A stretch of DNA of 64,000 bases from Carnobacterium gallinarum DSM 4847 (GTDB taxonomy: Bacteria; Bacillota; Bacilli; Lactobacillales; Carnobacteriaceae), in assembly GCF_000744375.1 (NCBI RefSeq), contig NZ_JQLU01000003.1, forward strand, positions 307,663 to 371,662, given 5' to 3'. The position numbers and the translations under genes are program-made. The notes under the pieces are model-generated. The model was not told where the DNA came from. It worked only from the letters and a program-made list of their open reading frames with translations, and searched no databases. Shown in pieces: positions 8,602 through 18,219 of this stretch. Numbering within the stretch: the stretch's first letter is position 1; every line of letters begins with the position of its first letter.

Positions 8602-9045
8602 ATGAGTCAACGAATTGATTATTATAAGGTTGCCCCAGATGCAATCAAGATTATGATGAATATGGAAGGATACTTAGGAAAACATGTTACATTAGATAAA
8701 AAACTAATGGAGCTTGTAAAAATTCGAGTATCACAAATCAACGGTTGCGCCTTTTGTCTAATGATGCATACTGCTGAAACACGTAAATTAGGCGAAACGG
8801 AACAAAGAATTTATGGCTTAAATGCGTGGAAAGAATGTCTTTTCTATTCAGAACAAGAACGTGCTGCCTTAGCATTGGCAGAGGCCTTAACGCAAGTATC
8901 CATGCATGAAATCTCTGACAATTTATACGAAGCCACTCGCAACCATTTTGATGAAAAAGAATACACAGATTTAATCTTCCTCATTACCCAAATCAACTCT
9001 TGGAATCGAATCGCGATTTCTATGGGTGTGCAAGTCGGTAACTAA
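8602..9045 (+). CDS. AhpD-like carboxymuconolactone-decarboxylase family protein
   Basis: The 147-residue all-helical protein belongs to the AhpD/CMD fold family. The redox motif is complete: NGCAFCLMMHTAETRKLG (about residues 49-66) with the CxxC pair and the downstream His that in AhpD relatives reduces alkyl hydroperoxides. A conserved Glu-rich helix (EQERAALALAEALTQVS) follows. The gene stands alone with a GTGAGG site before the ATG. Peroxidase or disulfide-reductase activity is likely, but the electron donor is unknown. The upstream LexA-like box suggests a stress-responsive gene. Confidence 0.88.
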   Translation: MSQRIDYYKVAPDAIKIMMNMEGYLGKHVTLDKKLMELVKIRVSQINGCAFCLMMHTAETRKLGETEQRIYGLNAWKECLFYSEQERAALALAEALTQVSMHEISDNLYEATRNHFDEKEYTDLIFLITQINSWNRIAISMGVQVGN

Positions 9046-9052
9046 AATTTAA

Positions 9053-9085
9053 GAGCCTAATCAACAGTTTCTGTTGATTAGGCTC
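9053..9085. terminator. Bidirectional terminator between convergent genes
   Basis: A 15-bp perfect stem (9053-9067 with 9071-9085) with a 3-nt loop lies between the AhpD-like gene and the pseudouridine synthase gene, which point at each other. Confidence 0.85.
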
Positions 9086-9090
9086 ACATT

Positions 9091-9813
9091 CTATTTATAT
9101 TCAGTCAAAAGTTCCAGTTCAGCTTCTGTCAGTGGACGATACTCTCCCAAAGCTAATTGTTCATCTAACTTTAGTGGGCCCATTGACAAACGTTTTAAGT
9201 AGATAACCTTCTGTTCGACTGCTTCAAACATCCGTTTTACTTGATGGAATTTCCCTTCATGAATCGTGATTTTAATTTCAGATTGCTGTTGTGCATCATC
9301 AACTTCAATAATTTCTAATTCTGCTGGTTGACAATTAAAGCCATCCTTTAATATAATTCCCATCTTAAATCGATCTTGCTGTTCCTTTGTCACAATTCCT
9401 GAAATTGTCGCTTGATAACATTTATCTACATGTTTTTTAGGGGACAATAAATTATGTGCTAGCGTACCATCATTCGTAATCAATAACAGGCCTTCCGTAT
9501 CTTTATCCAACCGACCTACTGGGAATGGACCAACTAACTGCTCTTCAGGTTGTAACAATTCAATTACTGTTTGGCTCACATTATCAATCGTTGCACTTAC
9601 AACACCTTGAGGCTTATGCATCATCAGATAAATAAATTCCTGATACTTTACAGCTTCACCTCTAACATAAACCGTATCTACATCTGGTTTTACTTGTTGT
9701 TTTCCATCTTTAGCAATTGTATCGCCAATCATTACTTGCTTACCCTTAATTAAGCCTTTGACACCCTTTCTTGTACCAAAGCCTGTATGGGCCAAAAATT
9801 TATCTAAACGCAT
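9091..9813 (-). CDS. RsuA-family 16S rRNA pseudouridine synthase
   Basis: I chose the ATG at 9813 because GGAGG lies 11 bp before it and the protein then starts MRLDKFLAHTGFGTRKGVKG, the normal S4-domain start of the family; a frame extension to 9843 has no ribosome site. The 240 residues hold an N-terminal S4 RNA-binding domain (about 1-60) and a catalytic domain with GRLDKDTEGLLLITND (about 104-119), where the Asp is the nucleophile, and GKFHQVKRMFEAV near 195. Enzymes of this subfamily isomerise a uridine in small-subunit rRNA (position 516 in E. coli). The gene is single. Confidence 0.93.
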   Translation of the reverse strand: MRLDKFLAHTGFGTRKGVKGLIKGKQVMIGDTIAKDGKQQVKPDVDTVYVRGEAVKYQEFIYLMMHKPQGVVSATIDNVSQTVIELLQPEEQLVGPFPVGRLDKDTEGLLLITNDGTLAHNLLSPKKHVDKCYQATISGIVTKEQQDRFKMGIILKDGFNCQPAELEIIEVDDAQQQSEIKITIHEGKFHQVKRMFEAVEQKVIYLKRLSMGPLKLDEQLALGEYRPLTEAELELLTEYK

Positions 9814-9950
9814 TTTACTTAGCTCCTCCGTCACAAGTATCATTTTCTTTTTATTTATAAACTAACTACTAGTAAGATTCTATTTTGCATTTAATTCTCA
9901 CTATAAAAAACTAGCAAGCGTCTTTCAAATACTCACTAGTTTATTGCTCT

Positions 9951-11606
9951 TTATTTAATTCGTAATCTTCTTCTTAATCCTGCCACTCTAGCTCCAATCA
10001 AACGATCCGCTAAGCGGGTTTTTAAAGCTAAATAAATATACGTATATCCGCCGAAAACTGCTGAAACAACTGTTACAACTAAAGCTAATTCACGACTTTT
10101 TGGTGGAATTACTAGATAACAGGCTTCACGAACTATAATAGTCGCTACAGCCATAATCAACGTCATTAAACTAATTAATACAATTCGTTTTAAAACAAAC
10201 CTGACATTAAAGCGAGTCAACCTACGCAATGTCCATGCCAACATTAGTGACGTTACACAAAAGCCAAAAATAGTTGCATACAAGGCTCCCTGTGCTTGGA
10301 ATAATTTAACTAAAGGATATTGAACAATTCCCTTTACAGCCACACCAATAACTAAAGCAAAAATAGCATAACGATTTTGATTCATTGCTTGTAAAATCGC
10401 CGATAAAACTGTAAATAATCCTAAAACAATACTCATATAGCAAGAAATTTGTAAAATCATTGTTCCTAAGTCACTGTGCTGATAGAACACGGTATAGAGA
10501 GGTTCCGCAACAGCCGCCATTCCAATCGCTGCTGGAAACATAACAAAACAAAACAACTGAATATTTGTAGATACTTGCTTACGAACATCTTTAATTAAGT
10601 TTTTTGTAAATGCTTCAGTAATTAAGGGTATCGCTGTAACAGCCATCGAAACTGCAATGGAAATCGTAATCATAATCAACTTATTCGCATTAAAAGCAAA
10701 CACTGCAAATAATTCCCGTGCCATAATTTGAGTACTATTGGATGTACTCAAGACAATTTTTTCAAAAGTATATTGATCAATCAATTGAAAAAATGTAATT
10801 CCTGAACCAATAATCACAAAAGGAATCGCTTCTTTAATCATTTCTATTAGGATTTGATTCGTTGACACGTTGACTTGATCTAAGCTATTTGCAGCTAAAA
10901 GATCTAAGCGCGGTTTTTGTTTTAGCCAATAATAGCCTAACGCTAGTAAACTAAAGATAGCTCCGATAAAGGCGGCAAAGGTGGAAGCTGTTACTGCCGT
11001 TACCATTTTTCCATTAAAGACTTGCATTATCAAATACACTGCAGCTAACATAAAAATAATTCTTGCAATTTGTTCGATTAGCTGTGAAATCGCTGATGGT
11101 GCCATCTCTTGGTATCCTTGAAAGAAACCTCTAATTAAGCTCATTCCAGGAATGACTAACAATGCCCAACTCAGAGAACGTATGACTTGAATCTGATCAG
11201 CTTCACCAACACCAATAACCGGAGCAAATAAATACATAATTAAAAAGAAAATGACCCCCGTGACAATCATCAAGCCCATACCCTTTTTAAAAAGTTTCCG
11301 CCCTGTATTGTACTCACCTAAGGCATTATAATAAGAAACTTGTTTCGCAATCGCCGATGGTACACCTGCTGTAGCAATCGTTAAAAATAACGCATAAGGA
11401 GTATATCCTAATGCATACAAACCATTGGCCGCTTTAGCAGTTGCGCCGCCACCCATCCAAGCCATCCATGGAATAATATAAATAGCACCTAAAACTCTTG
11501 AAAAAATACTTCCCGCAGTCATCCATGCTGAACCACGAATCATTTTCTCTTGGGCACTCTTTTCTTCAACTACTGCTTCTTCTATGTTGATTGGAGCATT
11601 TGGCAT
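9951..11606 (-). CDS. MOP-superfamily flippase, SpoVB/YtgP type
   Basis: This 551-residue membrane protein has about 14 hydrophobic segments and a short acidic N-terminus. The segments MIRGSAWMTAGSIFSRVLGA (about 22-41) and the following SpoVB/YtgP-like pattern, with PSAIAKQVSYYNALGEYNTG near 80-99, place it in the polysaccharide-transport (Wzx/MurJ-like) branch. YtgP (Amj/MurJ-type) relatives flip lipid II across the membrane during wall synthesis. It lies alone, 345 bp from pepV-side neighbours in the same direction, with no wall-polymer genes beside it, which fits a housekeeping flippase. Its exact substrate is inferred from the family only. Confidence 0.85.
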   Translation of the reverse strand: MPNAPINIEEAVVEEKSAQEKMIRGSAWMTAGSIFSRVLGAIYIIPWMAWMGGGATAKAANGLYALGYTPYALFLTIATAGVPSAIAKQVSYYNALGEYNTGRKLFKKGMGLMIVTGVIFFLIMYLFAPVIGVGEADQIQVIRSLSWALLVIPGMSLIRGFFQGYQEMAPSAISQLIEQIARIIFMLAAVYLIMQVFNGKMVTAVTASTFAAFIGAIFSLLALGYYWLKQKPRLDLLAANSLDQVNVSTNQILIEMIKEAIPFVIIGSGITFFQLIDQYTFEKIVLSTSNSTQIMARELFAVFAFNANKLIMITISIAVSMAVTAIPLITEAFTKNLIKDVRKQVSTNIQLFCFVMFPAAIGMAAVAEPLYTVFYQHSDLGTMILQISCYMSIVLGLFTVLSAILQAMNQNRYAIFALVIGVAVKGIVQYPLVKLFQAQGALYATIFGFCVTSLMLAWTLRRLTRFNVRFVLKRIVLISLMTLIMAVATIIVREACYLVIPPKSRELALVVTVVSAVFGGYTYIYLALKTRLADRLIGARVAGLRRRLRIK

Positions 11607-11804
11607 TCTATTTAAACCTACCCTCGTTATATATTGTCTTTCTCTATTTTACTTGTTAATCGAAAGGGTTGCAATCCATTCTAGAAGATTTCATCAGACA
11701 TTTAAGAAAAATTTAAAAGAGCATCTGTCTACATTTCAAAATTAACTTGAGTTTAGAATACTTTTGGCTAACTTCATCTATTTTTTCCCTCATTAGAAAG
11801 ACAT

Positions 11805-12686
11805 TTAATAGTCAATTTCTAATTCTTCCACAAAACTAGCAATTCCAGCAATCATTACTTGAGTTCCAACTGATGATTTTTCAGCTAAAACTCGTACTAA
11901 ACCCGGGCGTCCCATTTCATTTCCTTGTTCAATAAATAAAGAGACCTTTGTTTCATTTTGGGCAATCTGTTCCAAATAGTAAGCCCCCATGACCCCCGAA
12001 GCCGTTCCTGTAACAGGATCTTCCGTCGTACCAGAAAAACTACTAGAAAAATGCCGACCATGTAAATCTACCTGAAAATCATACGTTTCTAATGAAAATG
12101 GATGAACTGATGCGTAAGGATTATCTACTAAAATTTCAGAAAACCGATGATTTTTGGGCTTCATTTTTTCAAAACTGCTTAACTTTTTAATTGGAACTAA
12201 CAATGTCCATACACCTGTACTTCCATAAAGAATCGGATAACGTAAATCCAATTCTTCCATTGTAATTCCAATCGCTTCACACAAATCCTTCACCTCTCCA
12301 ATAAAAGGTAAAAATCTTGCTGAAGCTTGTTCCATTAATAACTCTTCTGTTTTTTGCTGATAACGAACAGCCAAAACACCTGCTTTAGTTTCCAAATAAA
12401 AGAGGTCTTTCTTTTCAATTTTTTGAATAATTCCCCAAACAGCAGCCATCGTTCCATGTCCACATAAATCCATTTCATGACCTGGGGTAAAAAATCTTAT
12501 ACGATAGTCCGTTTCTTTTTCTTGTGGCGGCAATACAAAAGCCGTCTCATTAAATCCAACCTTTTTTGCAATAGTTTGCATCTCTTCAGTAGTTAAATTC
12601 TCACCACCAAAAACAACACCAGCTGGATTTCCTTGATTAGCCACTCGACTAAATACTTGATAATGACTTACTTTAATTTTCCCCAT
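11805..12686 (-). CDS. PhzF-family isomerase/epimerase-like protein
   Basis: The 293-residue protein has the two-domain diaminopimelate-epimerase-like fold of the PhzF family. Visible blocks are YQVFSRVANQGNPAGVVF near residues 8-25, KVGFNETAFVLPP with the family Glu (about 42-54), RIRFFTPGHEMDLCGHGTMA near 63-82, and SFSGTTEDPVTGTASGVMGA near 215-234. Most PhzF proteins outside phenazine producers have no known substrate, and no phenazine genes are near. It is preceded by GGGGGGAA and diverges in no operon. Cytoplasmic. Confidence 0.88.
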   Translation of the reverse strand: MGKIKVSHYQVFSRVANQGNPAGVVFGGENLTTEEMQTIAKKVGFNETAFVLPPQEKETDYRIRFFTPGHEMDLCGHGTMAAVWGIIQKIEKKDLFYLETKAGVLAVRYQQKTEELLMEQASARFLPFIGEVKDLCEAIGITMEELDLRYPILYGSTGVWTLLVPIKKLSSFEKMKPKNHRFSEILVDNPYASVHPFSLETYDFQVDLHGRHFSSSFSGTTEDPVTGTASGVMGAYYLEQIAQNETKVSLFIEQGNEMGRPGLVRVLAEKSSVGTQVMIAGIASFVEELEIDY

Positions 12687-12730
12687 CGATTTCCCCCCTA
12701 TCTTATTATATATCTCACTTTATTTAACAA

Positions 12731-12765
12731 AAAGTCATTCTACTTTTTAAGAATAGAATGACTTT
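12731..12765 (-). terminator. Terminator after the MFS gene
   Basis: A 12-bp stem (12731-12742 with 12754-12765) ends in a T-run when read on the minus strand, 14 bp after the stop of the MFS gene. Confidence 0.8.
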
Positions 12766-12778
12766 CTAACAGCATTTT

Positions 12779-14218
12779 TTACTTGCTACCTTTCGTAAAA
12801 AGACGATAACCGGTTAACATAGTCGCAATTAAACATAATCCAAATGATACCATAAACGTAACATGCATGCCATGAACAAATAGCTCTGGCTGTTTGTCCA
12901 AATAAGTCGTAACTTTAAAACCTGCCTTAGCACTCATCGCCCAATACAAAATCGTTGTGGCAAATGAAATTCCAAACACCATTCCTAAATTTCGCGCCAA
13001 GGAATTCATACTTCCTGCAATTCCTAATTGATTTTTAGGTACCGAAGACATCACAATGGCATTATTAGGCGACTGGAATAAAGCATTAGCTAAGCCCATT
13101 AAAGCTGTAATCCCTACAAAAAGGAAAAGATTCGTTTGTCCATCAATAAAAATATACGCCAATTGAACAATTGTCGAAAGCGCCAATCCAGCAAACGTTA
13201 AAACTTCTGCGCCAATTTTATCTGACAAGCTTCCACTAATCGGTGCAGCAATAACCATCACCATCGGAAAGACCATTAATAATAATCCCGCATGACTAGG
13301 AGATAACGCCAAAGTTCTTTGTAAATAAAAAGGCATCATGACATTAAAGAAAAAATTCGTAATAAAAATCAAAAAAGCACAAAATAAACTAATTGAAAAC
13401 AAACTATTTTTAAATAAGCTAAAATCTACAAGTGGCAACTTAACTCGCTTTTCAACTCGAATAAAGAAAATAAAACTAACTAAAGCCAATCCAAATAATG
13501 ATAAAATTAACGGTTTTTCAAAGCCCATTTCTTGCCCCATAAAAATGCCAATAAACAACGATCCAATAAAGACTGCAAATGTGAAAAATCCTTGATAATC
13601 AATTTTTGTCTTTCTAAAATGTAAATCTGGCGGCAAAACGCGCATGCCTAAAACAATCGTGATTAACCCAACTGGAACATTGATTAAGAATATCGATGAC
13701 CAACCTAAATGAGCTAATAAAACACCACCGATACCTGGTCCCGCAATACTTCCTAACGAAACAAAAGAGCCCATCAATCCAAGAGCTTTTCCTCGTTCTT
13801 TAATCGGAAAAATTTCTGTAATAATGCCATAATTGGCTGCCATCGTCATACTTGCACCTAATGCTTGAATCACTCGAGCAAATAATAAGAAAGCTAAATT
13901 AAATTCAAGACCACACAAAAGTGAACCAAGAACAAAGATAAACGTGCCCCAGCGAAAAACGCGAATTTTTCCAATTGAGTCAGCGATTTTCCCAAATAAT
14001 AAAATTAAAATACAAATCGTAATTAAGTAAACTGATACAATCCATTCTGATTGATTCATCGGTACATTTAATCGCTCTGAAATAACAGGAATTGCAATAT
14101 TTACAATACTTCCATCCAAAGTAGACATAAAGGTAAACAGTCCAACAGCCACTAAAATCAGCCATTTATTTTTTTGTACTTTAGGATCCATTTGATAGCT
14201 TTTTACAACTTCACCCAT
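12779..14218 (-). CDS. MFS exporter, DHA2 (14-TM) family
   Basis: The 479-residue protein has about 14 membrane segments. The N-terminal LDGSIVNIAIPVISERLNVP (about 34-53) is the DHA2 motif D1, RVIQALGASMTMAANYGII (about 114-132) is close to motif B, and GPGIGGVLLAHLGWSSIFLI (about 160-179) is motif C of drug:H+ antiporters. It probably exports a toxic compound. It lies downstream of the mdc operon in the same direction but behind a terminator, so it is a separate unit. The substrate is unknown. Confidence 0.88.
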   Translation of the reverse strand: MGEVVKSYQMDPKVQKNKWLILVAVGLFTFMSTLDGSIVNIAIPVISERLNVPMNQSEWIVSVYLITICILILLFGKIADSIGKIRVFRWGTFIFVLGSLLCGLEFNLAFLLFARVIQALGASMTMAANYGIITEIFPIKERGKALGLMGSFVSLGSIAGPGIGGVLLAHLGWSSIFLINVPVGLITIVLGMRVLPPDLHFRKTKIDYQGFFTFAVFIGSLFIGIFMGQEMGFEKPLILSLFGLALVSFIFFIRVEKRVKLPLVDFSLFKNSLFSISLFCAFLIFITNFFFNVMMPFYLQRTLALSPSHAGLLLMVFPMVMVIAAPISGSLSDKIGAEVLTFAGLALSTIVQLAYIFIDGQTNLFLFVGITALMGLANALFQSPNNAIVMSSVPKNQLGIAGSMNSLARNLGMVFGISFATTILYWAMSAKAGFKVTTYLDKQPELFVHGMHVTFMVSFGLCLIATMLTGYRLFTKGSK

Positions 14219-14320
14219 CTAATTCCTCCTTCTTAAAACTATTTATTATTATACCATCATTTAAATTAAAATTTACTACATTCATTCAAGAACTTCTTTT
14301 TTATTCAGGAAAAAATAAAA

Positions 14321-14357
14321 ACAGTTTATTCTAACCAAATTTAGTTAGATAAACTGT
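14321..14357 (-). terminator. Terminator of the malonate decarboxylase operon
   Basis: On the minus strand ACAGTTTATCTAAC pairs with its near-complement around a short loop and is followed by TTTTTA. It lies just after the M42 peptidase stop, which marks the peptidase as the last gene of the mdc unit. Confidence 0.8.
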
Positions 14358-14374
14358 CCTTAAATTAGAACTAC

Positions 14375-15487
14375 TTACTCATTAATTTCCACAAATTTCA
14401 ATGAATAACTGCCATTTGTTTGAATAATACTAACGACTAACTCGTACAAATCAACCGCATCATTTAAATTCATTAACTCAACTGGTGAATGAGAATAACG
14501 TCGCGGCACACACAAGGTTGCTGTCGGAATCCCACTTCCAGTAACAGCTAATTTAGCTGCATCAGTTGTATAAGCACCACTAAGAATTGTACATTTTTGT
14601 AAGGAAACATTTATTTTTTTAGCCTGTGCTTCAACCAAACGACGAACTGCCGGATGAACAAAACTAAAGAAAACTGGATGGGCACCATCTGCAATCGGGA
14701 ACCCTGGTCCTTGTCCAAGACGAATAGGCAATTCTTTTTCTGTGTTGATTTCTGGAGTATCACCAGCTGGAATTGTATCTAAAACTAAAGCATAATCTGT
14801 TGGATGAGCATGTCCCGCCGTTGCTGCTCCATACAAACCCGCTTCTTCTCGAACTGAAAAAATTGCTTTTAGTGTTCCATTAAAATCAGTTTTTTTCAAA
14901 TTTTTGATTAATTCAATCAAAATACCACAATTGATCCGATCATCCACTGCCTTCGTCGCAATAAAGTCAGGATCACTCATTTCCATAAATTCACTTTGCC
15001 AAATAATTTGGTCGCCAATTGTTATTCCCAGATCTTCTACTGCTTTGCGATTCGGCAAAGCTAAATCTATATAGCAATCAGTAATAGAAGGAACACGGCT
15101 AGCTTCTGCAGGTGTTTGCAAATGTCCTGGTTTCGTTCCAATAATGCCTGGAATATTTTGTTTTCCAACAGATACTTTACGACCTAACAACAAATTATCC
15201 GGTACACCACCAACTTTATCAACTAATAAAAAACCATCTTCGAGAATACTCTTGACCACTAAACCGACTTCATCCATATGAGCCATCAACATTAAACTAG
15301 GTCCAGCCTGTTCCCCAACCTTAGTTGTAATAATATTGCCATTACAGTCGATTTCGATTGAGTCTATATACGGTTTCACTTCACGATAAATAAAACGAAT
15401 TAGATTTTCTTCTTGTCCCGAGCCACCATTTAATTGACTAAGTATTTTTAAATTCTCACGTAATTTTTCTTTAATTGTTACTGGCAT
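14375..15487 (-). CDS. M42-family aminopeptidase (glutamyl aminopeptidase/FrvX type)
   Basis: The 370-residue protein is a TET-type di-zinc aminopeptidase. It shows LMLMAHMDEVGLVVKSI with the first zinc His/Asp (about 65-81), FIATKAVDDRINCGILIELI with the bridging Asp (about 173-192), SVREEAGLYGAATAG with the catalytic Glu pair (about 210-224), VLDTIPAGDTPE (about 233-244) and the C-terminal RRYSHSPVELMN with a zinc His (about 327-338). The start is 2 bp after mdcG and there is no terminator between them, so it is co-transcribed with the mdc genes. A peptidase is not part of known malonate decarboxylase operons, so the link is odd. The peptidase role is firm. Confidence 0.9.
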   Translation of the reverse strand: MPVTIKEKLRENLKILSQLNGGSGQEENLIRFIYREVKPYIDSIEIDCNGNIITTKVGEQAGPSLMLMAHMDEVGLVVKSILEDGFLLVDKVGGVPDNLLLGRKVSVGKQNIPGIIGTKPGHLQTPAEASRVPSITDCYIDLALPNRKAVEDLGITIGDQIIWQSEFMEMSDPDFIATKAVDDRINCGILIELIKNLKKTDFNGTLKAIFSVREEAGLYGAATAGHAHPTDYALVLDTIPAGDTPEINTEKELPIRLGQGPGFPIADGAHPVFFSFVHPAVRRLVEAQAKKINVSLQKCTILSGAYTTDAAKLAVTGSGIPTATLCVPRRYSHSPVELMNLNDAVDLYELVVSIIQTNGSYSLKFVEINE

Positions 15488-15489
15488 AT

Positions 15490-16215
15490 TTATTCCACTC
15501 CTTTTAATTTTTGCATCTCTAATTGACTAACTTTCCAAGGATTTCCAACTAAAATTGGTCCATGATTTGTCTTAAGCAGTAATTTTCTGCCTTTATTTGT
15601 TGCATATTCTTCCAAAGCAAAACTGCCATAGCTTGTTTCCACTTGAATATCGCAATGTACAGGTAACTTTTTCAATTCATTCACTAGATCTCGTGCATTT
15701 TTATATGGATATTCATGATTCAAACGTAGAACCATATCTAAGTCACTAGTTTCTTTAATAGTCACTAACCTCGTAGCTAATTCAAAACCTGTACTTCCAG
15801 TTGGTCCCCATTTTGTAAACTCCTGATTCATTCTTGGTTCTACTTGCTTTAATGCTTGGATGACTGGCAATTGTTGCCTGCTGAATGGCAAATGCTCCCA
15901 GCTACGCTGCCTAACTAAAGCTTCTGGTTGAATGATGTTTTCGTTCATTGCGGATCCCAACTGCAACCATGCACCATATCGCTGACTGCGTTCTACTCCA
16001 CGAATCCCAACTGGAACCAATTTCATTAATTGTGAAGCAGATAACGTTGTTCCACAAGGTAACTCTCGTTGTCTCCTAACAACTACAAAAGGAAACTTGA
16101 TTAGAGAATCATCTATCCAGTCTGGAATAGGCGTATCTAGCGAATAAATCAATTGGTTGCCAGGTTTTAGTTGAATTAAATCATGAGGCCGGGTACTTAA
16201 GCTTGCTACTCCCAT
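15490..16215 (-). CDS. mdcG: Malonate decarboxylase holo-ACP synthase MdcG
   Basis: MdcG transfers the 2'-(5''-triphosphoribosyl)-3'-dephospho-CoA made by MdcB onto a Ser of the acyl carrier protein MdcC. The 241-residue protein has the nucleotidyltransferase-like signature GPTGSTGFELATRLVTIKET followed by SDLDMVLRL (about 138-166), whose two Asp residues bind metal. The start ATG lies inside the last codons of mdcDE (10-bp overlap), so translation is coupled. MdcG/CitX relatives are nearby in fold, but the operon fixes the assignment. Confidence 0.9.
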   Translation of the reverse strand: MGVASLSTRPHDLIQLKPGNQLIYSLDTPIPDWIDDSLIKFPFVVVRRQRELPCGTTLSASQLMKLVPVGIRGVERSQRYGAWLQLGSAMNENIIQPEALVRQRSWEHLPFSRQQLPVIQALKQVEPRMNQEFTKWGPTGSTGFELATRLVTIKETSDLDMVLRLNHEYPYKNARDLVNELKKLPVHCDIQVETSYGSFALEEYATNKGRKLLLKTNHGPILVGNPWKVSQLEMQKLKGVE

Positions 16216-17897
16216 TGCTTATCTACCAACTGGCGAACTTTTATGGTTGCCACTCGCCCAGTTGTTTTAGCAGCTTCTGTCTGGTACCGGTAACTTAGAT
16301 CCGTTGGAGCATTTTTTGTACTTTCTATAGCCTGCAGAATAATTCCTTGCATCATTTGTTGTTCCTCAATTGTTGGCTTATCTCCATTAATGCCATCTAC
16401 TAATCGATATAAGGCTCCTAACTTAGCAAAATTTTGAATATCATAAGCCATTGCTGGAACTTTGCTAGTTGCTAATTCTAATTCTTCAACGGAACGATGG
16501 GTAATTCGCGCAGCACTTGCTTTAGACATCGCTTGAACATTGATTTTCGCATCATTCAAGGCAATTAAACGGTTCGCTTGTAAACCATGAGCCAAGAATG
16601 CTCCTGAAATCGCATTACCTACGATTACACCAATCACTGGATGACCCATTTGGCGAGCTTTAGCGTAAGCAGCCGCACTTGAAGCCAAAGCCAAATGAAT
16701 CCCAATTAACTCTTCCTTATACCCATAAGCTTGACTAGGTACATCAATAATAGCAACAATTGGACGTTTTTCTACTTGAGTTTGATCTTCTGTGATGATT
16801 TGATGCACAATTGTTGCTAGTCCAAAACCTTCAACTAATCCAACTTCGCCATTTCTGACACGTGGCATTGAATTGGATACATTAGGAACTACGGAAATAT
16901 ACGCTACTTTTTGGTTTTCAATAATGCTATTTTTATACAACAATGTTGGATACTCTTGATTAATTGGCCATTTAAGTCCAGTTAATGCAGCAAACCAACT
17001 TCCTCCTCGGCTACCTAAAGAAGTTTTTTTATTAGAATCCCCTTCTTGTGCCTCAGGAATCACTACAGCTTTTGATCGCCTATGTTCCTCAATTTGTTTT
17101 TGATAGCTTTCGGGTGTCATAGTCTGTGTAAAGTTTAGTTGAGACAATAGATTCAAATAAGTAGCTGCCTTATCTGTTCTTTTTGAGTCTTTTTCTTCAT
17201 TAATTCCATTGAAGACGGCCTTTTTAATTGCTTCACAATTATCTGCAACCAACTCATCAATTAAATCTGTTGCCAATCGTTGTCTAGCGCCAATAGTACT
17301 CCAAATCATTTCTTTATCACTAGCATCAAATTCCATCACACCAGCTTCTTGTTCAATCACTTCAGGTCCATTTAAACCTATTCGGGCTTTTTTTGTTGCA
17401 ATCAAATGAGACATTAAAGCCGCTGTTATTGACATTCCTCCAAAAGAACCAACTAAACCAGGAATAATTCCAATAACCGGAACATATTTTTTTAAAGCTA
17501 CAATAACATTGCCAATCTCAGAAATCGACAATAATCCATAATTAGCTTCTTGCAAACGAACTCCGCCAGTATCTAAAATTAGAATCGGATAAATTCTCGT
17601 TCCACTTTGATTGTCTTTTAGAACGTTCTCTAAGGCAGCTACAATCTTAGCACCACCCACTTCTCCAATGCCACCACCTTGAAAGGTTCCTTCAATCGAA
17701 ATCACCAACACTGAGTTACCAGCAAGTTTCCCTTTTAGCAAAACAATTCCATCATCACTTTCAGGAACTATATTTTGCGGTTCAAGATGTGGAGAAATCA
17801 TTTCATCAAATGGACCCACTAATTCTCTCCCCGTCCCCTGATCCAACAAGGCATATCCTCGCTCTCTAGCACGTAATTCAACAAAGCTATTTTTCAT
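16206..17897 (-). CDS. mdcDE: Malonate decarboxylase beta-gamma fusion (MdcD-MdcE)
   Basis: The 563-residue protein joins the two carboxyltransferase-fold subunits that decarboxylate malonyl-S-ACP to acetyl-S-ACP without biotin. Residues about 1-270 are MdcD-like, with VLVISIEGTFQGGGIGEVGG (about 58-77) and GIIPGLVGSFGGMSITAALM forming an oxyanion site (about 142-161). Residues about 290-563 are MdcE-like, with GLKWPINQEYP and HPVIGVIVGNAISGAFLAHG. In the best-studied operons these are separate genes mdcD and mdcE; here they are one ORF with no internal stop. It overlaps mdcC by 11 bp and mdcG by 10 bp. Confidence 0.92.
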   Translation of the reverse strand: MKNSFVELRARERGYALLDQGTGRELVGPFDEMISPHLEPQNIVPESDDGIVLLKGKLAGNSVLVISIEGTFQGGGIGEVGGAKIVAALENVLKDNQSGTRIYPILILDTGGVRLQEANYGLLSISEIGNVIVALKKYVPVIGIIPGLVGSFGGMSITAALMSHLIATKKARIGLNGPEVIEQEAGVMEFDASDKEMIWSTIGARQRLATDLIDELVADNCEAIKKAVFNGINEEKDSKRTDKAATYLNLLSQLNFTQTMTPESYQKQIEEHRRSKAVVIPEAQEGDSNKKTSLGSRGGSWFAALTGLKWPINQEYPTLLYKNSIIENQKVAYISVVPNVSNSMPRVRNGEVGLVEGFGLATIVHQIITEDQTQVEKRPIVAIIDVPSQAYGYKEELIGIHLALASSAAAYAKARQMGHPVIGVIVGNAISGAFLAHGLQANRLIALNDAKINVQAMSKASAARITHRSVEELELATSKVPAMAYDIQNFAKLGALYRLVDGINGDKPTIEEQQMMQGIILQAIESTKNAPTDLSYRYQTEAAKTTGRVATIKVRQLVDKQWE

Positions 17898-18186
17898 GAT
17901 TAAGTACCTCCAACGCTTGTGTTAATCGCAAATTCACCACTCCTGGAGTCGCACCAAAATCATTAATTTTAATAGCTGCTGAAACGGGATATCGTTGAAA
18001 AAAACGATCAAGAACATTTTGCCAAACTTCTTGGAAACCGTCACTTCCTGTTGTAACAAGTACAGTCGTCTCAGTTCCATCAATGGGGCGCATAATAATT
18101 TCTAAATCACCTGATGCCACCACTCCAATATGAATTGGCTGATGAATCTTTTGGTTCGTTTGATATGAAAATGATAATTTTTCCAA
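17887..18186 (-). CDS. mdcC: Malonate decarboxylase acyl carrier protein MdcC (delta subunit)
   Basis: The 99-residue protein begins with TTG, chosen because GGAGG lies 9 bp upstream and the length fits the family. It contains GVVASGDLEIIM with Ser25, the residue that carries the phosphoribosyl-dephospho-CoA arm in the family, and the C-terminal NDFGATPGVVNLRL block (about 74-87). Its thiol arm is charged as acetyl- or malonyl-thioester by MdcA and MdcH and decarboxylated by MdcDE. Confidence 0.93.
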   Translation of the reverse strand: MEKLSFSYQTNQKIHQPIHIGVVASGDLEIIMRPIDGTETTVLVTTGSDGFQEVWQNVLDRFFQRYPVSAAIKINDFGATPGVVNLRLTQALEVLNHEK

Positions 18187-18219
18187 AATAGAATTCCTCC
18201 TTCTCTAAAGCTAACTCAT

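Noticed and set aside
9903..9950. Hairpin AAACTAG/CTAGTTT between flippase and pseudouridine synthase genes as terminator
   Set aside because: The 7-bp arms are too weak with a long loop and no clear T-run.
13338..13595. Lys/Asn-rich ORF antisense to the MFS gene
   Set aside because: It is a shadow of an AT-rich membrane-protein gene; no ribosome site.
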